Below, piece after piece: positions 1 to 11,682 of a stretch of 64,000 bases of DNA (position 1 is the stretch's first letter; every line of letters begins with the position of its first letter). Below the pieces are notes generated by a model, which ran no database searches, was not told where the DNA came from, and saw nothing but the letters and a program-made list of their open reading frames with translations. A program made the translations under genes and the position numbers. The DNA is from Liolophura sinensis (lineage: Eukaryota; Mollusca; Polyplacophora; Chitonida; Chitonidae), in the NCBI RefSeq assembly GCF_032854445.1, contig NC_088295.1, positions 12,883,385 through 12,947,384 of the forward strand, in the 5' to 3' direction.

Positions 1-1660
1 ACCACCTTTCCGGTACGTGACATGTCTGTGTTTTGGCAAATCATTAGAATCCTTGAAAGTACATGTACTTGAATTTTGTTTTCAGGACTTCGAAAATCCT
101 TTAAAAGAGTTTTTTTTTTGTGGAAAAAGCCCCAGCAAGTACTTGATTTTATAATGCTAAATACCCATATTGCATTACTTTCAAACTCCCATAAAAATAC
201 AGAACAAGAAATAATTCTGCTGCCAGTGGACAAAAGGGTTTATAACTTGAACTTACTGTATGATTTGCAGAGGCAAATGTTAAAGTTTTTTTTTTATCAA
301 AGATTTCGTGAAATTATGCCAATCCTGTGCCATTATACTGCACTAGCACGCTAACCAGTAGGTCACGGAGGCGCCTTTTCAAAACTGTACCAAAACGATT
401 TTGATACAGAAAATGATCCAAAAAAGGTTTCATGACAAAGGCTTCGTGTACCAGATCTGATGTCAAGGCGTTTTAAATGGGATATCGTGCGGAGAAAAAA
501 TTTTGAGCCAAGACACATCGTGCGGGGGAATGTGTACGAACGCACAAATGGGTGAAAGCACTTGAACTGGCCGTCAACTCAGATGTGCAGAAATGAAAAT
601 TTAAACGAGCACTCGAGGGGCGAACAGATGAAAGCACCTGGGCAAAAAGCCATCTCAACAAGACATCATGACAAGGGTTTACCATACCAAATGGATGGGA
701 TCAATCCGTCAATTAATAGCAAGCCTTATTAAGTCTAAAAGAACATACCATTCAGAAATGAAGGTTGGTACGGTGCTGACACTTTTCTTCATGCTACAGT
801 GTACACACTTTGGTAAAGATGGTATAATAAAAGGCTGGGCTGGGGGTGGAATAGTCTGTTGATCTACTACGTTTATAAGTAACACCTAGGAGCGACTGGA
901 TGTCACCTGTCCAATCAGGAAGATCAGCCTATAAAATCGGAATAAACCAAGGAAAACACCCAGCGTTTGATTAAAACCGAATTCGATATATTTAGTTTAT
1001 TGGGATTTCCAAAATTCAGAAACTTACAACATGGAACTGGTTTATTAATGGTCTCCAAATCACCATTGCAGATACGTTAGCGTTTAAAATCCACCCGGTT
1101 GAAATGGAATAAGAGTGATTCAATAATAAAAGAGAAACACACTATCGAGTGTTAACACATTTACTGGCATGGAAAAAAGATATGAATACATGATAAATGT
1201 CTGATTACTGGTAACAATAATGAGAAATTGGGCACAATTGATATGGCATTCCATAAAATCACATTATAACCAGTCAAATGTGATGATTAAATGGAACACT
1301 AATGAAAATGTACGTATATGTTTATAACAGTCATAGTTTAACATAGCTGAACAAAAATGTGATCTTAGCCACTTATGTGCATTTCACAAATTCATTGCTC
1401 TTGAAATATCAGTTTATGCGTCTTGTTTTTAGAGATTGTGCACACTTTCTCCTTACAAAATCGTTGTAGTTACCACTAGCCTAATGTCACGCACTGTGCC
1501 AATTTACCACTGCTTCAATTGCCATTATGGTAAAAGTACAGCTTAAGTGTACCGCTTCCATGTAACACTGTTCTGTGGTCAGGACTTCAGCAACTTTCAT
1601 TTGTAATCACAGCTGTGTGTTCCTCACTACACTGCTTTCGTGTGTTACAACTGCCCAGTT
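1..1660. other. Non-coding stretch
   Basis: Apart from a SINE head relic near 340, I see no exon, RNA gene or repeat array. Frames are short and on both strands equally. Confidence 0.6.
310..375 (-). mobile_element. tRNA-like SINE head relic
   Basis: Minus strand CCTACTGGTTAGCGTGCTAG then TGCAGTATAATGGCAC, matching the head family of the 58.6-kb SINE. The B-box side is decayed. Confidence 0.45.
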
Positions 1661-1667
1661 ATCCTCA

Positions 1668-1940
1668 GTGTACATGTCGCTTTCACGCGTTATGACAGCT
1701 CAGTTATCCTCACTGTACATGTCGCTTTAACGGGTTATGGCAGCTCAGTTATCCTCACTGTACGTCGCTTTCACGCGTTATGACAGCTCAGTTATCCTCA
1801 CTGTACATGTCGCTTTCACGCGTTATGGCAGCTCAGTTATCCTCACTGTACATGTCGCTTTCACGCGTTGTGACAGCTCAGTTATCCTCACTGTACATGT
1901 CGCTTTCACGCGTTATGACAGCTCAGTTATCCTCACTGTG
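1668..1940. repeat. 45-bp minisatellite, about six units
   Basis: Unit GTCGCTTTCACGCGTTATGA followed by CAGCTCAGTTATCCTCACTG; landmarks recur every 44-45 bp. Unit length divisible by three explains open frames there. Confidence 0.93.
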
Positions 1941-3539
1941 TAACTTTCACATGTCCACATAATAACTTCCCTTTTCTTCTTACGGTAAAATATCTCTATC
2001 TTCATCGTGCTCTTTGCCTTTATTGACATAAATATGTCACAGTTGGCCATCATATTCATAATGATCACCACCTCCACACAACAATTTGCAATTATGATCA
2101 CCAATCTGCATTTTATCATAACAATATTTAATATGGTTATTATTTCAAACTTTTTCTGGCCATCAAGAGAACATGCTAACCATGTTCTAGCCAGTTTTGC
2201 TGGATATTTTCAGGGGGAATTTGTTGTGGCTAATGAATAGTTAGAATCTTGATTGTTGTCATTCAAATTCTTCAGCATAATTCCATGCAACATATCTGCT
2301 CAATTTATCAAGTTTTTATTCTCTCTGAGGTGAATAACACTGATGGTGAATAACACTGGACCTCTTTTATAAGTTTGCCATTCATATTGAATGAATAATG
2401 CACATAAACATTTCACCAACAATATGACAATTTGTTAAACAGAAATATTTTGCACCTTTGTGTGATTAAAAAATATTTTTTGCTTTCCTTCAGATCTAGT
2501 GTGAGCCATGAACATATCATACACACTTCTAATAAATTTCATTACACTATGTCACTAGCAGTTAGAACAGTTAATCTACAAGATCTCTATCCTCCCTCGA
2601 ACCTCCATCAGACCAAGGTAAAACACAGTAAGTGGTCCTTTCATAACACAAGATTGTTTGTCACCTACAGCATTTCACGTCAATGATACAGAAATAATTT
2701 AATATGGGATTTATTTTGGAGCTATCCCTTATTAACCGTGAAGACATATCTCATTTCTGATAATGGGTAAACAAAACATTTCTATTCATCATAAATTTTC
2801 TAACAATTTCTATCTGAACATGTGCACACTTTACACCTCAGCCTATACACTCTACACTTTGCAGCGGATTCTGCTTAGAAGTGCAGCTCCTTACATTTAT
2901 GTAAGCATAACATAGTTACCTTCTACTCTGTATAAAAACGTACATGTATTTCACAATAAAACAGACAAAGTTCACATATAAAACATTTAGGAAAATATAT
3001 GGCATATTTCCTTAGTTGACCACTGCAGTAAATTATACATTATTACAAAAAAAAAAAAATAATAGACTGAATATCAATCTTTGGTTAGATACAAGAACAT
3101 AAATATTTACTTTACCTTTGTTATGTTTTCATATATGCTATTTACACCTACAACCACGGTTACACTCACCTGGTTCAAATATCAAATGTCAACAGTTGCG
3201 TAACAAATTAGGATCAAGAGCCACAAAAACAGTCTACATGTAGTTTACAGACAGACATTTAACATAGATCTGACCATATTGAGAGAATAATTTTTGGGCA
3301 AAGGAAAGAAACAATTGGCACCTTGCAATTAACAGTAGTAAGATATAACATTTTTGCACCAATTTTTTTAATTGCATGTAAATATAATACCAATTCATCA
3401 AAGATACATGAAACAATTTTAATGTATATATATCCTGAAAAACAACTGCATGAATATATGAACAGATCAGTTAGTAGTGGCCTGGACAACTATTCAGTTC
3501 ATGTATATGTTAGTTATTGGTGCCCTAACAGCCATCCAG
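1941..3539. other. Non-coding AT-rich stretch
   Basis: No exon or repeat of note. AATAAA at 2,953 on the plus strand has no gene before it. Confidence 0.55.
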
Positions 3540-3950
3540 TTTACATATATCTTATTTAGTATAGTGACCTATCCACCATTCAGTTATGTATGTCAGTTAC
3601 TAGTACCCTAACAACCATCCAGATCATGTATGTCATTTACTTGAGCCCTAACAACCATCCAGAATATGTAAATCTCAGTTACTATTGCACTAACGACCGT
3701 CCAGCTTATGTATGTCAGTTACTAGTGCCCTAACAACCATCCAGTTTGTGTACATCAGTTACTAGAGCCCTAACAACCATCCAGCTTATGTATGTCAGTT
3801 ACTATTGCCCTAATGACCATCCATTATGTATGTTAGTTACCAGTGCCCTAACAACCATCCACTTTATGTCAGTCAGTTACTAGTGCCTAACAACCATCCA
3901 GATTATGTATGTCAGTAATTAGTGCCCTAACAATCATCCAGCTTATGTAG
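3540..3950. repeat. Approximately 40-bp diverged minisatellite
   Basis: Units of the type CAGTTACTAGTGCCCTAACA followed by ACCATCCAG and TATGTATGT recur about every 40 bp. Weaker related sequence extends on both sides (about 3,480-4,140). Confidence 0.85.
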
Positions 3951-4780
3951 TAAAGTCATGTAAAACCTAAACAACTATTTAGAACATGTACAAGATCATT
4001 TTATACCTTATGTACTTAATGTTGTATCATAAACAACCATTCCGTTACATAAATCTGACAATTACTTAAATACTCTGAACAACCACTAGTTAAGCTGTGT
4101 GATTCATGTTATATGTGCAGGTCAGTCTCTAGTACCCTGAATGGCCACAGTTTCATACATTATATACAAAATCTGACCTGAAATGAAAATGCGGGCATGC
4201 CAACATGAAAACTCTCCAACTGGTCTAAAAACAAAATGAACTTACAGACTGTCAGAAAAAGGTAATATATTCTACATGATCTCACACACTAAGTATATGA
4301 ACATAATGCCAAGAGTGACCTAAAAGACAGGTGACATTCTGGCAAGCATTCCCCATACAGGATACAAACACCAACAGGATTACTGTTCAGATCTGTTCTG
4401 TTTCATCAGATGCTTATGAGATGTACTATAAAATGTACAAACATTTCATTTGGTCAATACTCCATGTGTATAGGTACATGTATATGATCAAAACAGTGAA
4501 GAAAAAACATTTATTGCTCGCAGATTTTGTCGTTTGTATACACTGCCCTCATTAATAGTTTGCAAATGTACACTGTAATATGCCTGTATGTACATACACA
4601 AAAGCTAACAGCTGTACACATACACTGTATAAGTAAGGGTCCCTGGAGGAGATTCAATCTCACACATCTACTATAGGCTACGTTACACATTGCATATCTT
4701 AACCAATACACCTGATCTCGGGTTCTGATCTTGTGGAGACATGAAGCAGGCATATTGCATGAAATATCACATGTAAGGAA

Positions 4781-4917
4781 GTGGGTTGTCTTGGGAGGAG
4801 GTGGGTTGTATTGAGACGAGGTGGGTTGTATTCGGAGGAGGTGGGTTGTCTTGGGAGGAAGTGGGTTGTCTAGAGTGGAGGTGGGTTGTCTTGGGAGGAG
4901 GTGGGTTGTCCAGAGTA
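4781..4917. repeat. GGTGGGTTGTCTTGGGAGGA minisatellite
   Basis: Seven G-rich units of about 20 bp with runs of GGG and GG spaced regularly on the plus strand. Confidence 0.9.
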
Positions 4918-6073
4918 GAGAATGCATGATCATGTTGACAGCAAAAGGGTTCTCTTTACAGGATGTTTCTAGTGAAGAAAGGGGGTTGCATTAGTGGAAA
5001 GAACAAGAGTTAGTCTAGCAAAAAGGATTTTGTTTAACACTTAAGGTCTGAAAGGAAGTGGGTTTGTTTTAGCATTAAGGTGAATTTGTTTAACAAGGTA
5101 GGCTTGCCATAAACAAGAAGATTTGTTTATACATGTAGTAAGGTGGGCAAGTCATTAAAAAGAGGTTGTTGAATGCCTGCAATGGAAGAGGCTTGTTTAC
5201 AATCGAGATGGATTGCAGAACAGATGGCTTGTTATTTTGCAGAGACTCGAAGGCATGGAGAGGTCAGGAGATGTATTTTACAGATGAGATGGATGTTACT
5301 GTGAGCAGGTGAGTTGTTAGCTGATCAGTTTCCTAGCGAGGTAGGACAGACATCTGGATGAGGACGCAGATTACCTGTGAAGTGGAGGTCATTTGTCTTT
5401 TGGAATATTGGCTATATTATGAAGTCTGTGGGTGTTCTGGTAAAGATGCATATGATGTCTTTATTATGAACAGAATCAGAAGCACTTGGAAGAATTTATT
5501 TGAGTGGTTGCTAATATGTGGGGATTCAATGGACCATGACACCTTGTAATACAGAATTTAGACAGAAGACTGCCTTGAGACAACAGGCTTCGTTAATCAA
5601 AGTGGGATGTTATGATAATTATAGACATCATGCGAAATGTGCCATCTAATTCAGGACTCAGCTTCTTGCTGCCATCCTCCTGCTGCCAGCTATATGAACT
5701 GCATGACTATACCGTGGTATACAGCTAGTCTAATCAATCCAATTTTCCTGTCCTTCAAACTCACCAAATCAGAGTATGTTCAAAAATATTAGACACATAA
5801 CAATTGACCTTACTGAACAAGAGTCTCATGGCCTAATTGAGATTCAACTTTCGACACGCCGTGTTTATCAGTGCGTGTATCAGAGTGTACTAAAGGCCAG
5901 GTGCTGAGTACACGTCACTCTCCACACCAAATCACAGCAGAGATAACTGAAGAATGGCCTTGTCAAGATGACGAGAGAGATATCAACCAATGGCACTTTT
6001 AATTATAACATAACAATTTACAACCATGTTTAACTGAGTGGCCACTTGTATTTCTTCAACAATCAATGCGCTG
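4918..6073. other. Probable 3' UTR and downstream flank of the mucin gene
   Basis: 4,940-5,350 is a loose G-rich region (AGGTGGGTTTGTTTA-like phrases) that may be a very decayed extension of the minisatellite to its left. The mucin 3' UTR should start at 6,073. AATAAA hexamers occur at 5,495 and 5,460 on the minus strand. Confidence 0.4.
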
Positions 6074-6097
6074 CTATCTCTTCAAAATATTGGTAGT
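6074..6097 (-). CDS. Membrane mucin, probable terminal exon
   Basis: Downstream of exon 3 the best acceptor is a long pyrimidine tract ending GTGTTTCAG just before 6,097. In phase 0 the exon reads TTNILKR and stops at TAG (6,076-6,074). The tail would then be about 47 residues long. If the donor after exon 3 were not used, the frame would stay open only about 19 more codons before a stop, so a slightly different C-terminus is possible. Possible polyadenylation signals on this strand (AATAAA) lie at 5,495-5,500 and 5,460-5,465. The link rests on splice-site strength and phase alone. Confidence 0.5.
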   Translation of the reverse strand, partial: TTNILKR

Positions 6098-6675
6098 CTG
6101 AAACACAAAGCAACAGGAAAAATGCAACATTAGCAAGCTTCGTCCATCACAGCTTTACTGATGAAGTATTTATTTTCATTGATGTTTTCACCAAAGAATA
6201 TTTTGCTTATGTACCAGAGAGCTATCAGTTTTGTGGGTTAATTATCAAACAAGACGAACTTAGCACTCAAATAAAATCCTTGGTGTAAAAATGCAGCCAT
6301 TTCAGATGGAGCTGAATTTGAACTTGCCATATTTTTGACCAAGGGACAATTATCTTCCTAAAGATGATGGCATAGCCAGTATGGGTTTCATTATTATAAA
6401 TGGAGCATTCAGTTTATATTAAGGACTAATAGCTAATAATGCTTGCTACCCAGTTAAACAGTTTCCACAGAGCAGCTACATGTACAAATAAAACAAAGCA
6501 AATGAACAATTCCTTAAGTAGCCTGAACTTTGCAAAAGTTAAACAGCAAAAGTTAACTCATACATGTATGTTGATAATGAAGTGAAGTTGAATTGGAAAG
6601 ATATCAAATTAATCAACCTTATATACCAGATAAAGCAGAAGAGATTTCTCTTTCAGACAGATTCCTTTTTCTTAC

Positions 6676-6790
6676 CTCAGGATCCCTGTCATCATCTGGC
6701 TCCACAAAACTGGCGTTCTGGTATGAGTATTGAAATCCCGTCCCCATACCATCCAGGGTTAGGAACTTCAGACTGCCAGAATACTTTTTC
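6676..6790 (-). CDS. Membrane mucin, exon 3 (cytoplasmic tail)
   Basis: This 115-bp exon lies between a TTTACAG acceptor ending at 6,791 and a GTAAG donor at 6,675. It begins with the one base needed to complete the AG left by exon 2 (AGG, Arg), then gives 38 open codons and ends in phase 0. The encoded tail starts KKYSGSLKFLTLDGMGTGF, contains several Tyr residues (YSY) and ends in an acidic VEPDDDRDPE stretch. The basic residues right after the helix fit the positive-inside rule. The Tyr residues could be phosphorylation or sorting sites, but no standard motif is certain. Unlike the stalk, this segment is ordinary-complexity sequence, so it is the best part for finding orthologues. Confidence 0.72.
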
Positions 6791-7260
6791 CTGTAAATGT
6801 TAGTTTAATGCTGTATTAAATAACTCCATGAAAACAAGCGCAAGTTTGCTACAGATACAACATCCCAAGATACTGATGTTGTCTTGCACTCAGACCTCTT
6901 GTTCAATGAATGGGCCATGTTAAGTCCAAAAATAACTTGTTCGCATTTTTCCCATCATAATATTGCGGGCAATGGGTGTATCTTTATTTTTGACTATTAT
7001 CATTATCGATTTGAGCTTTCTTCATTGATAATCTTACCACGTCACAATTCCCAGCTGTTAATGCGGGGTTAAAATCGTTCCGGTAAACCAAGTGTGCAGT
7101 GTTAAATACTTGCCTTGTCTTATCTATGCTATGTGTACACAATAAAGCAAACATGGTCCAGTTACAATTATTGTAGTGGTCTGTTAGAGCAAATGGACAA
7201 AAGTTTTCTGTTATTGTCATAAGCAAGAATTTATATGGTTATATGGTTTGTACACTTTAC

Positions 7261-8770
7261 CTTCTCCACCAGAAAAACACCCCTAAGGCCAAGAATAGGA
7301 TGAGAGCCAGAGGTATCAGTATGCCTAGGGCCACCTTTCCGCCCTCCGAGATGCCTTTGGGGTGATGTAGTTGTGCTCCTGTTGTGTTGGTAGTAGTGCT
7401 AGCGAGTGGGGTACTGGACGTAGACTGGCCGTCTGACCCTATGCTGGTGGACATCATGACTGGTGTGGTGGCTGTATCATTTACTTCCTCCTTACTACCA
7501 TTACTTGATGATGTATGGTTTGGTACAGTAGTAACTCGATGAGTTGTACTTGATGTCTCATTTGGTTTCACGCTGCTGTCAGGATTACCTGTTTGATTAC
7601 TGACGGTATCAGGCATCACTGTGGTAATCACAAGGGTGTCATTCTTGTCCCGTGGTGTTGTGGAGGTGCTTTCATTTCCAGGTGACACTGAAGGTGTAAC
7701 TGTTGATGTGTTTAGCTCAGAAGATGTAATTGGGACCACCACAGTTGTTGAAGACATATTGGTTCCAACCTCTGAAGTTTCATCAGTGACTGCTGTTGCA
7801 TTAGTTGTTCCGTGTGATGGTGGTTCTGCTGTGGTTTCATTCCCAGTGGTTTCATTAGCTGGGGTGGTATCTATCACGGTTCCTGTGGTTACATTTATTT
7901 CAGGTGTTGTAGTTCCATTCATCCCATGTTCTGGTGCACTTGTTACATTCATCCCTGCAATTTGTGTAGTTCCATTTTCTGTGGATGTATCAAGGGTGGT
8001 GACAGGCATAGTGCTCACATCTATTCCTGTTGTACTATTTTCTGTGGTTGTATCTGCTTGAGCAAATGTTGTCCCAGTCACATTTATTTCCATTGAACCT
8101 GTTGTTTTATCTGCTCCAGGAACATTTGCCAACGTTACATTTATTCCTGTTGTACTATTTTCTGTGGTTGTATCTGCTCGAGCAAATGTTGTCCCAGTCA
8201 CATTTATCTCCATTGAACCTGTTGTTTTATCTGCTCCAGGAACATTGGCCAACGTTACATTTATTCCTGTTGTACTATTTTCTGTGGTTGTATCTGCTCG
8301 AGCAACTGTTGTCCCAGACAAATTCATTCCTGCTGTTCCATTTTCTGTGGTTCCTGGAGGTGCTGTTGATGTCACTGAAGTATTTCCTGGAATATTAGAA
8401 TCCATGATGGCTGTAGTAGATAAATTGTAACTGACATAAGTTGAGTTGCTTTCTAATTCTGTTTGATTGTCTTTCGTGGTGGAATTGCCGCTGATGGTTT
8501 GAGCAGGTAAGGTGATGGGGGCTACCACAGTGGTGTTATCCTGTGTCCATGCAAGGGACTTGCCAGAGGAGTCATTGCCTGGTGAGCTGGTAACAGCAAT
8601 TGTTGGTTCACTCACAGGCATGGTCATGCTTGTACTGGAACTGGTGTTTTGGCCAGGTTCATTTGTTGAAGTATTAGAGTGGCTGGTGACAGAGCTATTG
8701 TCTGATGTCCTCGCTGATGCTTCTGTAAGAACATTAGGCTCTGTGGTGGCTCCTCCAGTGCCATCACTGG
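7261..8770 (-). CDS. Membrane mucin, exon 2 (Ser/Thr-rich stalk and transmembrane helix)
   Basis: This single exon of 1,510 bp encodes residues 28-531 of the predicted 576-residue protein. It is dominated by Thr, Ser, Asn, Gly and Pro with dozens of N-x-S/T sites, and has almost no Cys or aromatic residues until its end. A 40-residue repeat (120 bp) around ENSTTGINVTL and MEINVTGTTF occurs about two and a half times. Residues 507-529 (VALGILIPLALILFLALGVF then FWW) form one membrane helix followed by RR. The acceptor is CCTTTAG before 8,770. The donor AGAAG|GTAAAG at 7,260 overlaps a TAA that would stop the protein just after the helix if unspliced. The architecture is that of a cell-surface mucin or sialomucin with glycosylated ectodomain. 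No named family was recognised, and low-complexity stalks do not show homology. Confidence 0.88.
8026..8320 (-). repeat. 120-bp coding tandem repeat inside the mucin exon
   Basis: The same 120-bp block recurs at exact 120-bp spacing (phase marks at 8,040, 8,160 and 8,280), giving a 40-residue protein repeat. The copies differ by only a few bases, mostly at the last partial copy. Each unit carries several N-glycosylation sequons and Thr-rich clusters. Near-identity suggests recent expansion or gene conversion. The unit is a multiple of three, so copy-number change would keep the frame. Confidence 0.9.
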
Positions 8771-10821
8771 CTAAAGGGGTGGAAAACAAAACATACAGTA
8801 TGTCACTCTATAATACAGGCAATTACATGTACAGCATGGTAAAATCCATTCACATTATTTATTTTATTAGACATATGTTTAATACCTTGCTTAAAAAGTT
8901 TTCACCTATAGGACAGAGGTAAGGTATATGAGTGACTGCAGTACTCCAGTGCCCTATGCCAGATAGGCCTACATCTGACAAACACTGAGCCTGCGTTATC
9001 ATGCCACGGCCAATAATTATACAGCTGCAATGTGAACAACACTTTTTCTGAACAAGTCTTAATGAACATATTTATTATATCATATGATACATTATGGTAA
9101 ATAAATCCCTGTAATGATTCTGTTATTTTTCACCTTTGGTGTATGGATCAATTTCTGCACATGATTAATTTCATTTAACTTAAAAGAACCAGCAGGGAGG
9201 TAACGTCACTTTGTAGGAATAGATCCCATATATATATATACATATATATAAGGTAGCTGAAAAATGAACCTACTGTACACACGTACACATTATAGATATG
9301 GTCTTTTTTGGTTTATATCTTCACACAGATGCTAAACACCTTCTTTCATTTTAGGTTCAACCTTTCATTCGACTCTCAATGCTTTACTGCTCACACAATA
9401 TACACATTCTAGTACAGGAACATTCGTAATCATTGTAGAGTGTGTATATATGTACAAAAGGATGAATACAGGCAGACAATCTATACAAAATTACAAATGT
9501 AGACCGAACAGCCCATACCCAACTTCCTCCTATAAAACGTACATAAGCCTGTCTGGAGCTGACAAGGTCAGATGTCTATAGTTTAATAGAAATAGTTGAA
9601 CCTTAAATAGTTGAAAAATGCACATTTTGGTGCAGTAAAGAGCTTTTAAACTACTAAAAGAAGAATGTAATCCATATATTTCCTCATCTTCTCATGTATC
9701 CCTCACTTCTATATCATGCCCCTGAAGAAATTACATACATGATGTTGGGTAAGACATAAAATGATATATGCATCATATAGTATAGCTAAAATATTGCCTG
9801 ATTGATATAAATAAATATAAAAAAAATATTTTTGTAGAAACAACTTTTTATACATTCCCAGTAAGCTTGTTCAAAGTGGCCAGACTGGTTTTATCTCCCT
9901 GTTTTTACCTGATGATGGACATGACATCTCTCTTCACCTGGACAAGCTCAGAACTACTGACTTTTTCTTCAGTCGTTCATACATGTCCATACATATTATT
10001 GTTTATCACTCACAGCTACAAAGGAAGACATGCCTTTGATAAATGTACCACATCCAAACAAAGTTGTTTGTTATCATTTGCACTAAGTTTTACACGTACT
10101 TCTGTCATCAAGTGATATTAACAGTGTTCACACTCTCTCTGTGTAGAATCACTCTAAAGTCAACACGATATACAGTATTTTACCACACACATACATGTAC
10201 TACGTACCACTTAGTACTTTGTATGTACACTGTACAGCATAAACAAATGTAAACACAGAAAACTGGTGGTGCATAAAGGATATAGGGTGATTATAAGGGT
10301 CATTTTCTTGGTTTACCACATACTCAGCCTTATAACAACCCATGCTGAGTTCTGTTACGTTGGCTGAAGAACAACTGTAAAGGTACAATATATGAAATAA
10401 AAATACTGCTCCATTATTTGCTCTGAAATCAGTTGGGGATGTTCCCAGCTTCACTCACCTGGAATTTGGTCCCATTGCCTGCACTGTCATCAAAGCGTCA
10501 AAGCAATAAAGGAGTACACAGTGAAAACAAGTTCCTGTGATCTTTAAGTAATTTGTAATGTGATTCAGTAATGTGATTCACCTCATTATGCACAATAATT
10601 AAGTCACGTCACCTATGATTCAGTTGCTTGGGAGAGCTCCACAGGCTTCTCTCACCAAAATTAAGATCATTTTTTTTCACAAAAGCTGCTTATAGTTCCT
10701 TTGATCATTATTAAAACAATATTAAAACACACAAATTGTCAATGGTTTACACCTTTGTTTCAATCTGAACAGTCCATCAGTTCATCTTTTTACCAGGCTA
10801 TGCCTATGGTGTGGTCAACTA

Positions 10822-10968
10822 GAATTTATTTATTTATTTACTTGTTTGATTGGTGTTTTATGCTGTACTTAAGAACATTTCACTTATACAATGGTAGCCA
10901 GCATTATTATGGTGGGAGGAAACCTGTCAGAGCCCGAGGGAAACTCATGACAATTCACAGGTTGCCAA
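10822..10968 (-). mobile_element. SINE fragment, TTACGCCGTACT family
   Basis: Plus strand shows the tail TTTATTTATTTACTTG, then TTGATTGGTGTTTTATGCTG, then GGTGGGAGGAAACC. Several transitions show an older copy. In mucin intron 1, same strand as the gene. Confidence 0.85.
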
Positions 10969-11168
10969 CTAGAATGGAAAAGGCAGTTATAGCAGTTTTG
11001 TGTGCTGTCAATGTGCCAGGAATACTTGGGTTAATTGTCACATTATGGTCTAACTATGTGATATGAAGTCAGAGTTACTTCAGGATGACAGGAAACATAG
11101 CATAGAGCCTTGATACATATAGTTGAGGGCAGCACATTCAAAAAGACAAAGTTCCAGGTTAGTTTATA

Positions 11169-11537
11169 GTGAGTGAGTGAGTGAGTGCTTGGGGTTTAAC
11201 GTGGTACTTAACAATTTTTCAGTCTTATGACGACGAAGGAATCCTTAGGGTGCATGTACGTGTAATGTGCCTCCTTGTTGCAGGACGGATTTCCACTGCT
11301 CTTTTATTTAGTGCCGCTTCACTGAGACGACTTACCGAAGGCAAGAAAGCCGCCCCGCCCGAGCCACTATACTGATACGGGTCAACCAGTCGTTGCACTA
11401 TCCCCTTCATGCTCAACGCCAAGTGAGGAAGTTACAACTTCCTCTTTTAAAGTCTTAGGTGTGACTCGATCAAGGATTGATCCTGGATCTACCACTCCCG
11501 AAGCGGACGCTCTACCAACTGTGCTATCCGGGCCGGT
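11169..11537 (-). mobile_element. tRNA-derived SINE (CACTCACTCA-tailed family), with target-site duplication
   Basis: On the minus strand it begins with a tRNA-like head (TAGCACAGTTGGTAGAGC A-box; GGATCAATCC B-box-like), then a body containing AGAGGAAGTTGTAACTTCCTC, and ends ACCCCAAGCACTCACTCACT. A 12-bp direct repeat GGTTAGTTTATA flanks it (11,157-11,168 and 11,538-11,549), proving insertion of a retroposon. It lies in intron 1 of the mucin gene, on the gene strand. Confidence 0.92.
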
Positions 11538-11631
11538 GGTTAGTTTATAATGGAAGAGTATAGAAAGATATTTCTAAAGGCTTTGCTGGGAAGAATAACA
11601 CAGATATCAGACCTACCACATCATAAATATG

Positions 11632-11633
<2 letters not shown>

Positions 11634-11676
<43 letters not shown>
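11634..11676. repeat. TA microsatellite
   Basis: Uninterrupted TA dinucleotides of about 43 bp. Confidence 0.97.

Positions 11677-11682
<6 letters not shown>

Noticed and set aside
7621..8922. Long plus-strand frames opposite the mucin exon
   Set aside because: They are shadows of a biased coding strand; no start context or homology, and the minus strand has a phase-consistent gene.
11470..11537. Possible tRNA gene in the SINE head
   Set aside because: It is attached to a SINE body and flanked by a target-site duplication, so it is a retroposon promoter rather than a tRNA gene.
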